A stretch of 41,756 nt of DNA from Lachnospiraceae bacterium UBA3282 (GTDB taxonomy: Bacteria > Bacillota > Clostridia > Lachnospirales > Lachnospiraceae): contig DETS01000021.1 in NCBI GenBank assembly GCA_002361735.1, positions 34,382 to 76,137 of the forward strand, written 5' to 3'. A program made the position numbers and the translations under genes. Within the stretch, counting starts at the first letter, position 1. Each line of letters opens with the position of its first letter. Positions 16,801 through 24,555 of this stretch are shown piece after piece. The notes beneath the pieces are model-generated. The model was not told where the DNA came from. It did not search any database and was given only the letters and a program-made list of their open reading frames with translations.

Positions 16801-17851
16801 CTTTCACATCGGTGCGCAGCAGTTTTGCCGCCTCGCGTTTCGCGTGCGAAACCGTCTCGTCCTTTTTGGATGGCAGGCGGTCGAAGCGTACGCTGCCGAA
16901 CGCCGCGCAGAGGGCGTCATAGTCGGAGTGAGCGCTGTCTGTGCATTCATCCGTATTTTGCGCGGCGCTTTTTGGTTGACCGCATAAGTCAACCAGTTTT
17001 TCCACCATTTCCAGCTCCCGCTCCAGCAGTTCTCCATAGAAATAGGGACCATCGGACTCCTCGCAAAGCTTTGACGCCGTCCGCAGCTTCTCCTCACAGC
17101 CCGCAAGCAGCAGCCGCACATGCTCCATCAAATCCTTCATCCACGGCAAAGACAAGATACCGTGCGCGCCATCCGCCGACGCATCGTTATGCGAATCCGC
17201 CTTTCCATCCTGCTCCGCATCAGACTCACGCCGTCTGCCCGACAGCGCCGTGCTGTAATCCTCCTTCCGTTCGGAAAGCCACCGCTCGGGAAAAGGCGTG
17301 CTCATGGCAAAATCATAGAGGGTCATGACCTCGGTTTCCACCGCCTGATCGCGGTTTCCCGTACTGAAATACTCCATCGCGTGCAGAAACGCGGGCTCCC
17401 CCTGCGTGTAAGCTTCCTCCAGCACACGGGCAAGCACCTCCCCGCGCAAAAGCCGCATCTCTCCTTCCTCGCCGATGCGAAAGCCGGGGTCAAGACCGAT
17501 GGTGTGAAACTGATTTCTGAGCACAAAAAGGCAGAAACTGTCGATCGTGGTGATCTGCGCATTATAGAGCAGGGTCGTCTGCCGCTGTAAGTGCTCATTT
17601 GCCGGATCCTCCGCAAGCCGCTCCTGCAAAGCGCGGCTGATCCGCTCCCGCATCTGCGCCGCCGCCGCGTTGGTAAAGGTCACGACCAACAGCCTGTCGA
17701 TATCCACGGGATGTTCCCCATCGCACACCATTTTCACGATCCGCTCCACCAGCACCGCCGTCTTGCCGGACCCCGCCGCCGCCGAGATGAGGAGATTCTT
17801 CCCCCGCTCGTCGATGACTCTCTGTTGTGTCTCGGTAAATGTAACGCCCAT
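13808..17851 (-). CDS. addA: ATP-dependent helicase/nuclease subunit A
   Basis: A 1347-residue UvrD/Rep-type helicase with a C-terminal RecB-family nuclease. Walker A is SAAAGSGKT (K29, T30), followed by VVTFTNAAAAQMRERI (motif Ia), DEYQDSN (motif II), VGDVKQSIYKFR (motif III), the SVHKSKGLQFP region (motif V), YVAMTRAEEKL (motif VI) and the nuclease motif VLDYKTD near residue 1290. With AddB it resects double-strand breaks for RecA, as RecBCD does in Gammaproteobacteria. It begins one base after the addB stop. It is longer than the usual 1230 or so, partly because of low-complexity acidic and Ala/Pro-rich insertions (about residues 205-220, 295-310 and 572-610). Confidence 0.96.
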   Translation of the reverse strand: MGVTFTETQQRVIDERGKNLLISAAAGSGKTAVLVERIVKMVCDGEHPVDIDRLLVVTFTNAAAAQMRERISRALQERLAEDPANEHLQRQTTLLYNAQITTIDSFCLFVLRNQFHTIGLDPGFRIGEEGEMRLLRGEVLARVLEEAYTQGEPAFLHAMEYFSTGNRDQAVETEVMTLYDFAMSTPFPERWLSERKEDYSTALSGRRRESDAEQDGKADSHNDASADGAHGILSLPWMKDLMEHVRLLLAGCEEKLRTASKLCEESDGPYFYGELLERELEMVEKLVDLCGQPKSAAQNTDECTDSAHSDYDALCAAFGSVRFDRLPSKKDETVSHAKREAAKLLRTDVKDSLSELRESFFAGNEEQICRQMEGCQAALTALIDLTISFKEAFDAAKREKNVLDFDDIEHFALQVLLREEDEDGTSDLQINDQRSADQGSAGGVSRQYVPTETALAYRDSYHEILIDEYQDSNLVQEYLLSSISGEAEGRYNRFMVGDVKQSIYKFRLARPELFLEKYDEYGKDGERALRIDLHQNFRSRTEVLDSVNALFYRLMGKALGGIVYDEQAALHPGAVYPPAPAADEVCAPASAATEAESSAPAANETAVSAHSPYRTELLLVQEGDRPEELSAKEREAYAVAAKIKEILRDLKVTDRETGTLRQASFRDIVILLRTLSGWDEVFKRVLEEEGIPVYVTSRTGYFAAGEVQELLHFLRVLDNPLQDIPLYGVLHAYLGGFSEEEIALVRAAYPKKRYLYDALKACAGSSPAADIPASLRQKAADFLEKIARYRDLAVYTSVHELLQIILRESGYLAYVAVRPEGSRRRANVEMLLVKAADYEKTGYFGLYHFLRYMEQLEKYEVDYGEAGMQDENADVVRIMSVHKSKGLQFPICFVSGLSRRFRAKEGDGTVLADVDAGLGVDYVDPVLRVRAKSLRKQAIAVKRRRDNLAEEMRILYVAMTRAEEKLILSGSVKDLEKTALSLLPLRRRKEKLLSYDVLYGTTSLLSFVLFALSGSRCLDGLYEAGGVEADSGAAEYGEEMGFTVTLTGWDHVVEEKLEEVLHGEEAKRKLMSVSSGAAEDVDGVKCSKELMTELSHRFSYRYPHENLKDLYTKTTVSELKKAGMQEESDLSAHLFEEKPVIPYLPKFIENDERVTGSMRGSAFHKAMELFAFEKLTIEVNRNSDAAGTLLREQMETGLREGRLSKAYYEALSLPKLTAFLTSGAAWRMAEAARAGKLYKEQPFVLGLPADRLNPEFPSEETVLIQGIIDVFFEEEDGFVVLDYKTDAVDTAEELVKRYQVQLDYYSEALTRIFGGTKPVKEKIIYSFKLGQEITLIPKNSGPVSILL

Positions 17852-17852
17852 C

Positions 17853-20800
17853 TCAACTTTCCTTCCTGTCCATCTGTGCTCCCGTTTTCTCTGCCGTGCC
17901 GCTCATTTCCTCCCGAATCTGCTCCAGCGCCTCCGCCGTTCCCATCTTCGGAAGTTTTCTGGTCTGATACCCCGACTGTGCCGCCGTACCCGCATCGTAC
18001 CCGCATACACTCTTGTAGGTACAGTAGGTGCATGCCTTGTCGCTGCCGAACTCGCAGGGATTGACCGATATGGTCCCATCGAGGATGCCCCTCCCCAGCT
18101 GGCGGATCTTGTGATTCACGTAATCCGACACAATAGTCATATCTTCCTCCGCCATCACACCGGAAGCGGCAGAGAAGCTGCCGTCCTTTTTCCGCTCCAA
18201 CGGGAGAATTTCGGACTTATCCGAAAAGTCGGCATCGAGCAAACTGACAGCCTCGTCACTTTTATTGACCACTCCGGTCATCTTAAGTTCCCGCAAAATC
18301 CGCTGATTGATTTCCTCCGGCGTCAGCTCTCCCTCCGCCTCCACCATCGGGTCCGCTACATGGTAGTAGAGCATGGCCGCGGGATGCACTTCCTTGTCGG
18401 GATACTTCTTCTTCGCCAGTTCCTGCGCCGCATTCAGATAGACCACGAGCTGTAGCTGCAAACCATAATAGAGCGCCGCCAGATCAAAACGCCGCTCCCC
18501 GGATTTATAGTCAATGACCTTCACGTACACTTTATCCTCCTTCTCGCACAGATCCACGCGGTCGATCCTCCCCCGCAGACGCAGCTTTTCCCGTTCCGTC
18601 AGGGCGATGTTCAGCGCATCCAGATCTTCCAGCGAATCAAAGGAGACCTCAAAAGCCTCCGGCAAAAAGCTTCCTTTCTGCAGCTGGGCGCGCAGGGTAC
18701 GCACCGTCCGATGTAAGATGCGCTCGATCCTGTCAAGAAGCCGCTTATTCCGCTCACTGCTGTAAAGGACGGTCTCTCCATAGACGGCGGCGCAGGCCAA
18801 AAGCGCCTCCTTTACGAGCGCCCCGCTCTCCTCCTCGGGAAAGGTGAGCCAGGTATAGCCGTGCGCGGCAAGCCGCTCTCCAAAAAGTTCCAATGTCTGA
18901 TGGAACAGGTTGCCCAGATCGACCGCCTCAAACCCGTATTCGCCCCGTTCCCGCAGCCGCAGCCCATACTGTAAAAAGTGGGCGTATGCGCAGGCGGCAT
19001 ATTTTTCCAAACGGCTCACGCTCCCCAAAAGGGACGCCCCGTAGAGGGCGGTACTGACTGCTTTGGTCAAAGGCGTGTCCACATACCGCGCAAAAGCCGC
19101 CTCCGTCAAAGTCTCTACCTGCTCTGTATACCGCGCATCCTGCAGATAGCAGCGGTAAAAAGTGTAAAAATCTCCCTGTTCTGATGCAGGCAGCCGTCCT
19201 GCCGCATACTCGCGCAGGCTGTCCGCCAAAAAGCCAACGCCGTCCGCTCCGCACACAAGCTGCTGTACCATCGCGCCGCTCTCCGGATTTTCAATGGTGA
19301 GCGTCGGAAACAGACCGCGCAAAAGCTCCACCAGATAGGCGGGGCGTAATGTCTTTCCGTCCTCTCCCACTCTGGCATAGGAAATGTAAAGCTCCTGCGA
19401 GGGCTTGGTCATATTGAGATAGAGATAAAGCCTCTGAATATACATCTGCTGCCTGGGCGTGGGCGCCAGTTCGATCTGCGCCTTTCGCAGAAATTCCCGG
19501 TCAAGATCCGAGATGATCCCGCCGCCGCTCCCCTTGGGGATATTGCCGTCATTGACCCCCAGGAAAAAGAGGACCTTCACCTGTTTCAGCCTCGTTCTCT
19601 CAATGTCTCCCACCAGAATACGATCCACATTCCGGGGAATCGTGCCCACCGTGATCTCCATAAGACCCGAATCCAGAATCTCCGCAAACTCCCGCAGGCT
19701 CATCTCCTCCTCCGCCAGCAGCCCGTCTATCTGATCCAGCAGATCGATCACCAGCGGGTAGATCTGTCCGTACTCCTTTGCCCGCGCAGGATCGCCCTGC
19801 CGCAGGAACATCGCCTCATAGTCCGCAAGCTTCTGCTGTACCCCCGCCTGCTCCATAAAGCGATAGAGGGCACGTACCAGCTCCCCTGCCGTGCGGCACG
19901 GCTGCAGGAAGGGCGCCATCTGCTCCATCAGCCGTTCCCGCAGGGCATTACACGCTGCAAGCGCCAAAAGCGAAGCCTCCTCGCCCTCGGGATCCTCCTC
20001 CCTGTAGACAAAGGCTTCGCTCCACTTTTTTCTGCCCCTGATACCAAAACGGCGGACATAGTTTTCCAGACGGTCCGTTTCCTCTTTTTCAAAGCCTGCC
20101 AAACCCGTGCGCAGATAATGAAACACGGCTTCCGCACTGAAATCCGTCCCTACGATCTGCAGGGCGCTGCGCAGATAAGAGGAAAAAGGATTCCCCAAGA
20201 TCCCCGTCGTCCGATCCAGATAAATGGGAATGTCAAAACGGGCAAAGACCTCCTGCGCCTCCTTGCCGTACACTTCCATATTTCCTGTGACCACGGCGAT
20301 ATCACGGTAGCACAGCTCCTCCGATTCCAAAAGCATCCTGCGGATTGCAATGCAGGTCTGCCGCAGCTCCTGCGCAGGCGTGGAAGCTTCAAAGAGGTGA
20401 ATGCGCTCTGTCTCCTTCTCATAAACCTGCGCTGGATAGCGAAAGAGATTGCGTTCCAGATGGGCAAGCTCCGGATTCTCGGAAAACCGCGGCAACCGTC
20501 CCTCCCGTTTTTCCCTACACCAAACAGCCGGCTCCTCAGAAACCTCGATCTCCCGCGCCAGCTTTTGCAGAGCGGCAACTGTCTTTTGTGTCAGATAAAA
20601 CAGCTTCTGCTCCCCTTCCATACGGTAGGGATCTTCCCTCTCGTCTATCGTCAGGGTGACAATGACCTGTTCAGTCAATCTTAACAGATCCTGAATGACA
20701 CGGTTCTGAATAGGCGTAAAGCCGGTGAAGCCGTCAAAAGCGATCACGGCGTTTCGCACGATCTGCGACTTGGGCAGGGCTGCCCGCAGTCTGTCGAGCG

Positions 20801-21338
20801 TCTCCTCCGTGGTGATGAACTTATCCTGCTTATAAGCGGAAAACGCCTGATATAAAAGCTTTAAGTCTTTCAGCTTATGATACAGCGCGCCCCGTCCTTT
20901 TGCGTAGGACAGCAGGACATCCAGCTCCTTTTCCCCCACGCCGTACTGCATAAATTCGGAAAGGGCGGACTTCACCTCATGGATATAGCCGATCTTGTGC
21001 AGATGGCTGCCCAAAAAAGAAAGGTCCGCCCGTTTCTCCTGCGCGACTTTGCGCAGCACCAGACTCTTTCCCGTATCATCCAAAACAGGCAGCTCCTCTC
21101 CACCCACCTCCTCTAAGATGCGGTGCGTCAATCTCCCGAAGCTGAGTACATCCACATTCATAATCGCGTGTCTCGGATGCTCCACCACCAGATCCATCTG
21201 CGTCTGCATGGTGAACTGATCCGGCACGATCAGAAGATAGTTTTTCTGCGGGTGCTTTAAGGATTCTTCGATGATGAAATCATGCAGTTTTTTGCTTTTT
21301 CCCGCGCCCGAAGCGCCGAAGTAGAATTGTAGGGACAT
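17853..21338 (-). CDS. addB: ATP-dependent helicase/nuclease subunit B
   Basis: A 1161-residue partner of AddA. An N-terminal Walker A-like motif GASGAGKS (K14) is followed by inactivated helicase domains that recognise Chi-type sequences. The C-terminal nuclease carries VIDYKSGERRFD. Cysteines in the segment around residues 1100-1120 (CEFGSDKACTYCTYKSVCGYD-like spacing), with an upstream Cys near residue 785 (YAACAYAHFL), form the expected 4Fe-4S staple. Length is normal for AddB of Firmicutes. The ATG at 21338 has AAGGAAA just upstream. addB precedes addA, the usual order, and no other gene is in this operon. Confidence 0.95.
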   Translation of the reverse strand: MSLQFYFGASGAGKSKKLHDFIIEESLKHPQKNYLLIVPDQFTMQTQMDLVVEHPRHAIMNVDVLSFGRLTHRILEEVGGEELPVLDDTGKSLVLRKVAQEKRADLSFLGSHLHKIGYIHEVKSALSEFMQYGVGEKELDVLLSYAKGRGALYHKLKDLKLLYQAFSAYKQDKFITTEETLDRLRAALPKSQIVRNAVIAFDGFTGFTPIQNRVIQDLLRLTEQVIVTLTIDEREDPYRMEGEQKLFYLTQKTVAALQKLAREIEVSEEPAVWCREKREGRLPRFSENPELAHLERNLFRYPAQVYEKETERIHLFEASTPAQELRQTCIAIRRMLLESEELCYRDIAVVTGNMEVYGKEAQEVFARFDIPIYLDRTTGILGNPFSSYLRSALQIVGTDFSAEAVFHYLRTGLAGFEKEETDRLENYVRRFGIRGRKKWSEAFVYREEDPEGEEASLLALAACNALRERLMEQMAPFLQPCRTAGELVRALYRFMEQAGVQQKLADYEAMFLRQGDPARAKEYGQIYPLVIDLLDQIDGLLAEEEMSLREFAEILDSGLMEITVGTIPRNVDRILVGDIERTRLKQVKVLFFLGVNDGNIPKGSGGGIISDLDREFLRKAQIELAPTPRQQMYIQRLYLYLNMTKPSQELYISYARVGEDGKTLRPAYLVELLRGLFPTLTIENPESGAMVQQLVCGADGVGFLADSLREYAAGRLPASEQGDFYTFYRCYLQDARYTEQVETLTEAAFARYVDTPLTKAVSTALYGASLLGSVSRLEKYAACAYAHFLQYGLRLRERGEYGFEAVDLGNLFHQTLELFGERLAAHGYTWLTFPEEESGALVKEALLACAAVYGETVLYSSERNKRLLDRIERILHRTVRTLRAQLQKGSFLPEAFEVSFDSLEDLDALNIALTEREKLRLRGRIDRVDLCEKEDKVYVKVIDYKSGERRFDLAALYYGLQLQLVVYLNAAQELAKKKYPDKEVHPAAMLYYHVADPMVEAEGELTPEEINQRILRELKMTGVVNKSDEAVSLLDADFSDKSEILPLERKKDGSFSAASGVMAEEDMTIVSDYVNHKIRQLGRGILDGTISVNPCEFGSDKACTYCTYKSVCGYDAGTAAQSGYQTRKLPKMGTAEALEQIREEMSGTAEKTGAQMDRKES

Positions 21339-21379
21339 ATTTTTCCTTCTGTAATGAAACTTATTATTCCAAAATAGTC

Positions 21380-21408
21380 TTTACACAGTATCCGAGTACT
21401 TTTATAAT
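21380..21408 (+). promoter_or_regulatory. Strong sigma-A promoter for the 63-residue gene
   Basis: TTTACA at 21380-21385, a 17-base spacer, and a perfect TATAAT at 21403-21408. The predicted transcription start near 21415 is about 40 bases before the ATG at 21454. Confidence 0.8.
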
Positions 21409-21411
21409 AAA

Positions 21412-21420
21412 ATTATACCA
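21412..21420 (-). promoter_or_regulatory. Extended -10 promoter for addB, overlapping the opposite promoter
   Basis: On the minus strand TATAAT (21412-21417) is preceded by TG one base upstream (21419-21420), an extended -10 element; the -35 is poor. The two opposed -10 boxes form the palindrome TATAATAAAATTATA (21403-21417), so polymerase cannot open both promoters at once. Confidence 0.5.
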
Positions 21421-21453
21421 TAAACAGTTATCATAAAGAAAGTAGGTGATGAT

Positions 21454-21645
21454 ATGCCAACCAGTCTTGAGGTAACAAAAGCTGCTATTGATGATTTCAA
21501 AAAGATACAGAAGTATATGACACTGGCAAAAGAAGAAAACGCCGTAAAAACATATGCCGAATTGAAAGATGAATATCTCTCACTGAAAGCAATCTTACAA
21601 GTTTCCGGCGTTAATCTCGCTGACATTGATAAGATTAAAGAATAA
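21454..21645 (+). CDS. Small hypothetical protein, 63 residues, helical
   Basis: The only plus-strand gene in the first 25 kb. It encodes a charged, probably all-helical protein beginning MPTSLEVTKAAIDDFKK, without a signal peptide or membrane segment. Reality is supported by a near-consensus sigma-A promoter, an AGGTGAT ribosome binding site about 6 bases upstream of the ATG, and a terminator directly after the stop. I do not recognise the family; the size and the helical, Lys/Glu-rich make-up could suit a small regulator or chaperone-like protein, but no function should be assigned. It is monocistronic, divergent from addB and convergent with metQ. Confidence 0.75.
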   Translation: MPTSLEVTKAAIDDFKKIQKYMTLAKEENAVKTYAELKDEYLSLKAILQVSGVNLADIDKIKE

Positions 21646-21651
21646 GAAAAA

Positions 21652-21679
21652 AGAGAATGCCTTATTTCAGGCATTCTCT
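21652..21679. terminator. Bidirectional terminator between the 63-residue gene and metQ
   Basis: Perfect ten-base arms AGAGAATGCC (21652-21661) and GGCATTCTCT (21670-21679) with an eight-base loop. On the plus strand TTGCGTTTTA follows; on the minus strand TTTTTTCTTATTC follows, a good U-tract. It serves two convergent transcripts. Confidence 0.85.
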
Positions 21680-21698
21680 TGCGTTTTAGAATTATTTC

Positions 21699-22514
21699 TC
21701 ATTCCGTAAAGGGAATCACACCACCGTCATAGGTATTGTTGATGTACTCCTTCACCGCGTCGGACTTCAGTGCCGCCACCAGTGCCTTGATTGCCTCGCT
21801 GTTCTCATTGCCTTCCTTCACCGCGATCACATTCACATACGTTTTCGCCGCTTCGGAATCGGACTGCTCGTAAGCCACCGCATCCTTTGCCACGGAGAAA
21901 CCTGCCTCCATCGCGTAGTTACCGTTTAAGACCATGAATGCCACCTCGTCCTTCACGCGGGGCACCTGCGCTGCCTCCAGCTCCTGAATCTCAACATTGT
22001 AAGGGTTCTCCTCGATATCGCGCACCGTTGCTTCCAAGCCGACGCCTGCCTTCAAGGTCAAAATGCCGTTATCCTGTAACAGCAGAAGCGCCCTCGCCTC
22101 GTTGGTAGTATCATTGGGAACCGCAATGGTGTCTCCATCTGCGATCGCGGAAAGATCGCTCTTCGTACCGGGATAAATGCCGAAAGGCTCATAGTGGATA
22201 CCACCCGCGTTCACCAGATGCGTTCCCTGCTCCTCGTTAAAGGAATCCAGATAGGGAATGTGCTGGAAATAGTTCGCGTCATACTCGCCGCTCTCCACCA
22301 CCTGATTGGGCTGCACATAGTCGTTGAAGACCGTCACCTCCAGCGTATAGCCCTGCTCCGCCAGGATCGGCTTCACCTGCTCCAGGATCTCCGCATGCGG
22401 TGTCGCCGAAGCCGCCACGGTGATCGTCTTGTCATCCTTCTTCCCGCCGCAGCCTGTCAGCGCCGCAAGCGCCAGAGCCGCCGTCACAACAGTTACCAAT
22501 ACTTTCTTTTTCAT
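21699..22514 (-). CDS. metQ: Methionine ABC transporter binding lipoprotein
   Basis: A 271-residue NlpA/MetQ-family lipoprotein. The signal peptide ends in the lipobox LTGC (Cys near residue 22). The mature part has the family pattern VAASATPHAEILEQVKPIL, NDYVQPNQVVESGEYDANYFQHIPYLD, and a mid-protein IPNDTTNEARALLLLQ-like block. It captures methionine outside the membrane for MetN-MetI. It is the third gene of metN-metI-metQ but stands 171 bases after metI, with three hairpins in between, so its expression may be tuned apart from the first two. AAGGAGGAG lies just before the ATG. Confidence 0.93.
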   Translation of the reverse strand: MKKKVLVTVVTAALALAALTGCGGKKDDKTITVAASATPHAEILEQVKPILAEQGYTLEVTVFNDYVQPNQVVESGEYDANYFQHIPYLDSFNEEQGTHLVNAGGIHYEPFGIYPGTKSDLSAIADGDTIAVPNDTTNEARALLLLQDNGILTLKAGVGLEATVRDIEENPYNVEIQELEAAQVPRVKDEVAFMVLNGNYAMEAGFSVAKDAVAYEQSDSEAAKTYVNVIAVKEGNENSEAIKALVAALKSDAVKEYINNTYDGGVIPFTE

Positions 22515-22557
22515 AATTTTCTCCTCCTTGTCAGAGCAGCTTTATGCGATGACACGC

Positions 22558-22655
22558 GCCGAGAATCTCAAATTCTCGGCTGCGATCACGGAGTTTGCAC
22601 TGCTCTTTCGCAAACTCCAGATGAAAAAATCAGCCTATCATGGTGATTTTTTCAT
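22558..22655. repeat. Three consecutive hairpins in the metI-metQ gap
   Basis: Three perfect inverted repeats stand in a row: GCCGAGAAT (22558-22566) with ATTCTCGGC (22572-22580); GGAGTTTGC (22590-22598) with GCAAACTCC (22610-22618); ATGAAAAAATCA (22621-22632) with TGATTTTTTCAT (22644-22655). They lie in the mRNA between metI and metQ. No T-run typical of termination follows the set on the minus strand. They may protect or separate the metQ message, or be intergenic repeat units. The third resembles a shorter sequence upstream of metN. Confidence 0.65.
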
Positions 22656-22685
22656 CACTCCTCCTCTTATGATATGTAAATAATA

Positions 22686-23345
22686 TTACTTCCTCTTATC
22701 CAGCTTCACCGACAACCGCATCCCCAGCGTCTGGAAAATCTGCACCAGTATCACCAGCAGCACCACGGAAACAATCATAATCAGCGTCTCATAGCGGTAA
22801 TAACCGTAGCGCATGGCGATATCGCCTAAGCCCCCGCCGCCGACCACGCCTGCCATCGCAGAGTAGCCAAGGATCGTGCCGATGGCAATGGTCACACCCA
22901 CCAAAATCGATGTTCTCGCCTCAACCAAAAGCACCTTCCAGATGATTGTGAACGTGTCGGCGCCCATGCTCTGCGCCGCCTCCACTACACCGTGATCTAC
23001 TTCTTTGATGGAAGACTCTATCATACGCCCGATAAACGGCGCCGCCGCGATGGTAAGCGGCACGATGGTCGCTATCGAACCCGTGGTCTTACCCACGATT
23101 GCCCTCGTCAGGGGCATTACCAAAATCAAAAGGATCAGGAACGGGACGCTGCGCAAAATATTAGCAAGCACGTCAAGCGCTTTATAAATCACAGCATTGG
23201 GTCGGATCCCCGACTTATCTGTCACGGCAAGGACAATCCCCCATGGCAGTCCCAGCAGATAGCCGAAGAAAGTTGACAGTAGTGTCATAAGCAATGTGTC
23301 CCGCACGCCTTCCAGCATCATCAGTGTCAGGTCACTCGTCCACAT
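22686..23345 (-). CDS. metI: Methionine ABC transporter permease
   Basis: A 219-residue membrane protein with five to six hydrophobic segments and the BPD_transp_1 EAA loop VVEAAQSMGADTFTIIWKVLLVEA, which docks on the ATPase. Length and sequence match MetI. It overlaps the end of metN by 14 bases, so translation is coupled. It forms the channel for methionine bound by MetQ. Confidence 0.93.
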   Translation of the reverse strand: MWTSDLTLMMLEGVRDTLLMTLLSTFFGYLLGLPWGIVLAVTDKSGIRPNAVIYKALDVLANILRSVPFLILLILVMPLTRAIVGKTTGSIATIVPLTIAAAPFIGRMIESSIKEVDHGVVEAAQSMGADTFTIIWKVLLVEARTSILVGVTIAIGTILGYSAMAGVVGGGGLGDIAMRYGYYRYETLIMIVSVVLLVILVQIFQTLGMRLSVKLDKRK

Positions 23346-24372
23346 AACCGTTCACCTCCTCCACAGCCAGCCCTCTCTGTGTGAGATAAGCTTTCATTTC
23401 TTTCTGCATCTGTATGTCGTCGGGCAGACTTAAAATCATCTCGCCTCTGGCGATCCCCTCCACGTTCTTGGTGTCCGCCCGCAGGATGTTGATGGGCTGC
23501 CCAAACTTTAACACCATATTCGCGATCACGGGTTCAACGGAAGAATTGACGGAAAACACAATGCGCACACAGCATTTTCCTTTCATCAATTCTTTTTGGC
23601 GATCCTCCAGCGTGCGGCGGTCCGTGCCGCTGCCCTTTAAGATCAACTCCTTCGCCTCCGCCGTCTTCGGGTGGGCAAAGATATCCGAGACCCGCCCCTG
23701 TTCTACCAGCCGTCCCTCGCCGATGATTGCTACATGGGAACAGATCTCCCGAACCACCGACATTTCGTGCGTAATGATCACGATCGTAATGCCGTACTTT
23801 TGATTGATTTCCTGCAGCAACCGCAAAATCGACTGCGTCGTGCGCGGATCCAAAGCGCTCGTCGCCTCGTCACACAAAAGGATTTTCGGATTCACCGCCA
23901 ATGCTCTGGCAATCGCGACCCTCTGCTTTTGTCCGCCGGAAAGCTGCGACGGATAGGCTAATGCCTTATCCGAAAGCTCCACGATCTCCAGAAGCTCTTT
24001 CGCACGTTCCTTTGCCTCATTTTTCTTCATACCGCCGATCACCAGCGGAAAGCAGATATTATCGATCACATTCTTTTGCATCAACAGATTAAAATGCTGG
24101 AAGATCATAGAAATCTCCCTGCGCATCTGCCGAAGCTGCCGCTGTGTCATCGCGCCCAGATCCTTACCTTCGATACAGACCGTGCCGGATGTGGGCCGCT
24201 CCAAAAAGTTCAGGCAGCGCACCAGTGTGCTCTTGCCGGCACCGGACATGCCGATAATGCCATAGATATCGCCCGCCTCGATCGAGAGCGTGATATCCTG
24301 CAGCGCATCCACCTTGCCGTCGTCCGTCTCAAAAGTCTTGCTTAAGCCCTGTACTTCTATCATTTCAGCCAT
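23332..24372 (-). CDS. metN: Methionine ABC transporter ATP-binding protein with NIL domain
   Basis: About 346 residues. The ATPase domain has Walker A GMSGAGKST, LSGGQKQRVAIARAL and Walker B ILLCDEATSALDP. Residues from about 265 to the end form the NIL domain (VRIVFSVNSSVEPVIAN, then VEGIARGEMIL), which in MetN binds methionine and shuts down transport when the cell is replete. The frame is open to an ATG at 24384. I prefer the ATG at 24372, because GAGG stands 6 bases before it. It is first in metN-metI-metQ, after its own promoter, and directly downstream of cysK. Confidence 0.93.
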   Translation of the reverse strand: MAEMIEVQGLSKTFETDDGKVDALQDITLSIEAGDIYGIIGMSGAGKSTLVRCLNFLERPTSGTVCIEGKDLGAMTQRQLRQMRREISMIFQHFNLLMQKNVIDNICFPLVIGGMKKNEAKERAKELLEIVELSDKALAYPSQLSGGQKQRVAIARALAVNPKILLCDEATSALDPRTTQSILRLLQEINQKYGITIVIITHEMSVVREICSHVAIIGEGRLVEQGRVSDIFAHPKTAEAKELILKGSGTDRRTLEDRQKELMKGKCCVRIVFSVNSSVEPVIANMVLKFGQPINILRADTKNVEGIARGEMILSLPDDIQMQKEMKAYLTQRGLAVEEVNGYVDE

Positions 24373-24427
24373 CTCATTCCTCATTCCGAAGCATCACAAA
24401 TTTACTTGTAAAAAATCAGCGCATCCG

Positions 24428-24440
24428 TGTGATTTTCACA
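24428..24440. promoter_or_regulatory. Small dyad in the metN leader
   Basis: TGTGA-TTT-TCACA is a perfect dyad within the transcribed leader, about 35 bases after the predicted start. It could be an operator half-site pair or a tiny hairpin. Spacing differs from a CRP site. No S-box or T-box core was recognised in the 171-base gap. Confidence 0.3.
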
Positions 24441-24480
24441 GTATCCTCATGACACTTTCACGATTGTCGCAACCTTGCTC

Positions 24481-24509
24481 ACTATAGTATGAATCCGGCG
24501 AAATGTCAA
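24481..24509 (-). promoter_or_regulatory. Sigma-A promoter of metNIQ
   Basis: On the minus strand TTGACA (perfect, 24504-24509), a 17-base spacer, and TATAGT (24481-24486). The leader to the metN start would be about 100 bases long. Its place after cysK shows that metNIQ can be transcribed separately. Confidence 0.8.
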
Positions 24510-24555
24510 GAATCCGGTTCAGCCGGAGCGAGTCTTCCGTGCAAATCGCTCTTCA

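Noticed and set aside
21402..21674. 90-residue minus-strand ORF opposite the 63-residue gene
   Set aside because: It starts inside the terminator and has no ribosome binding site; the plus-strand frame has promoter, site and terminator.
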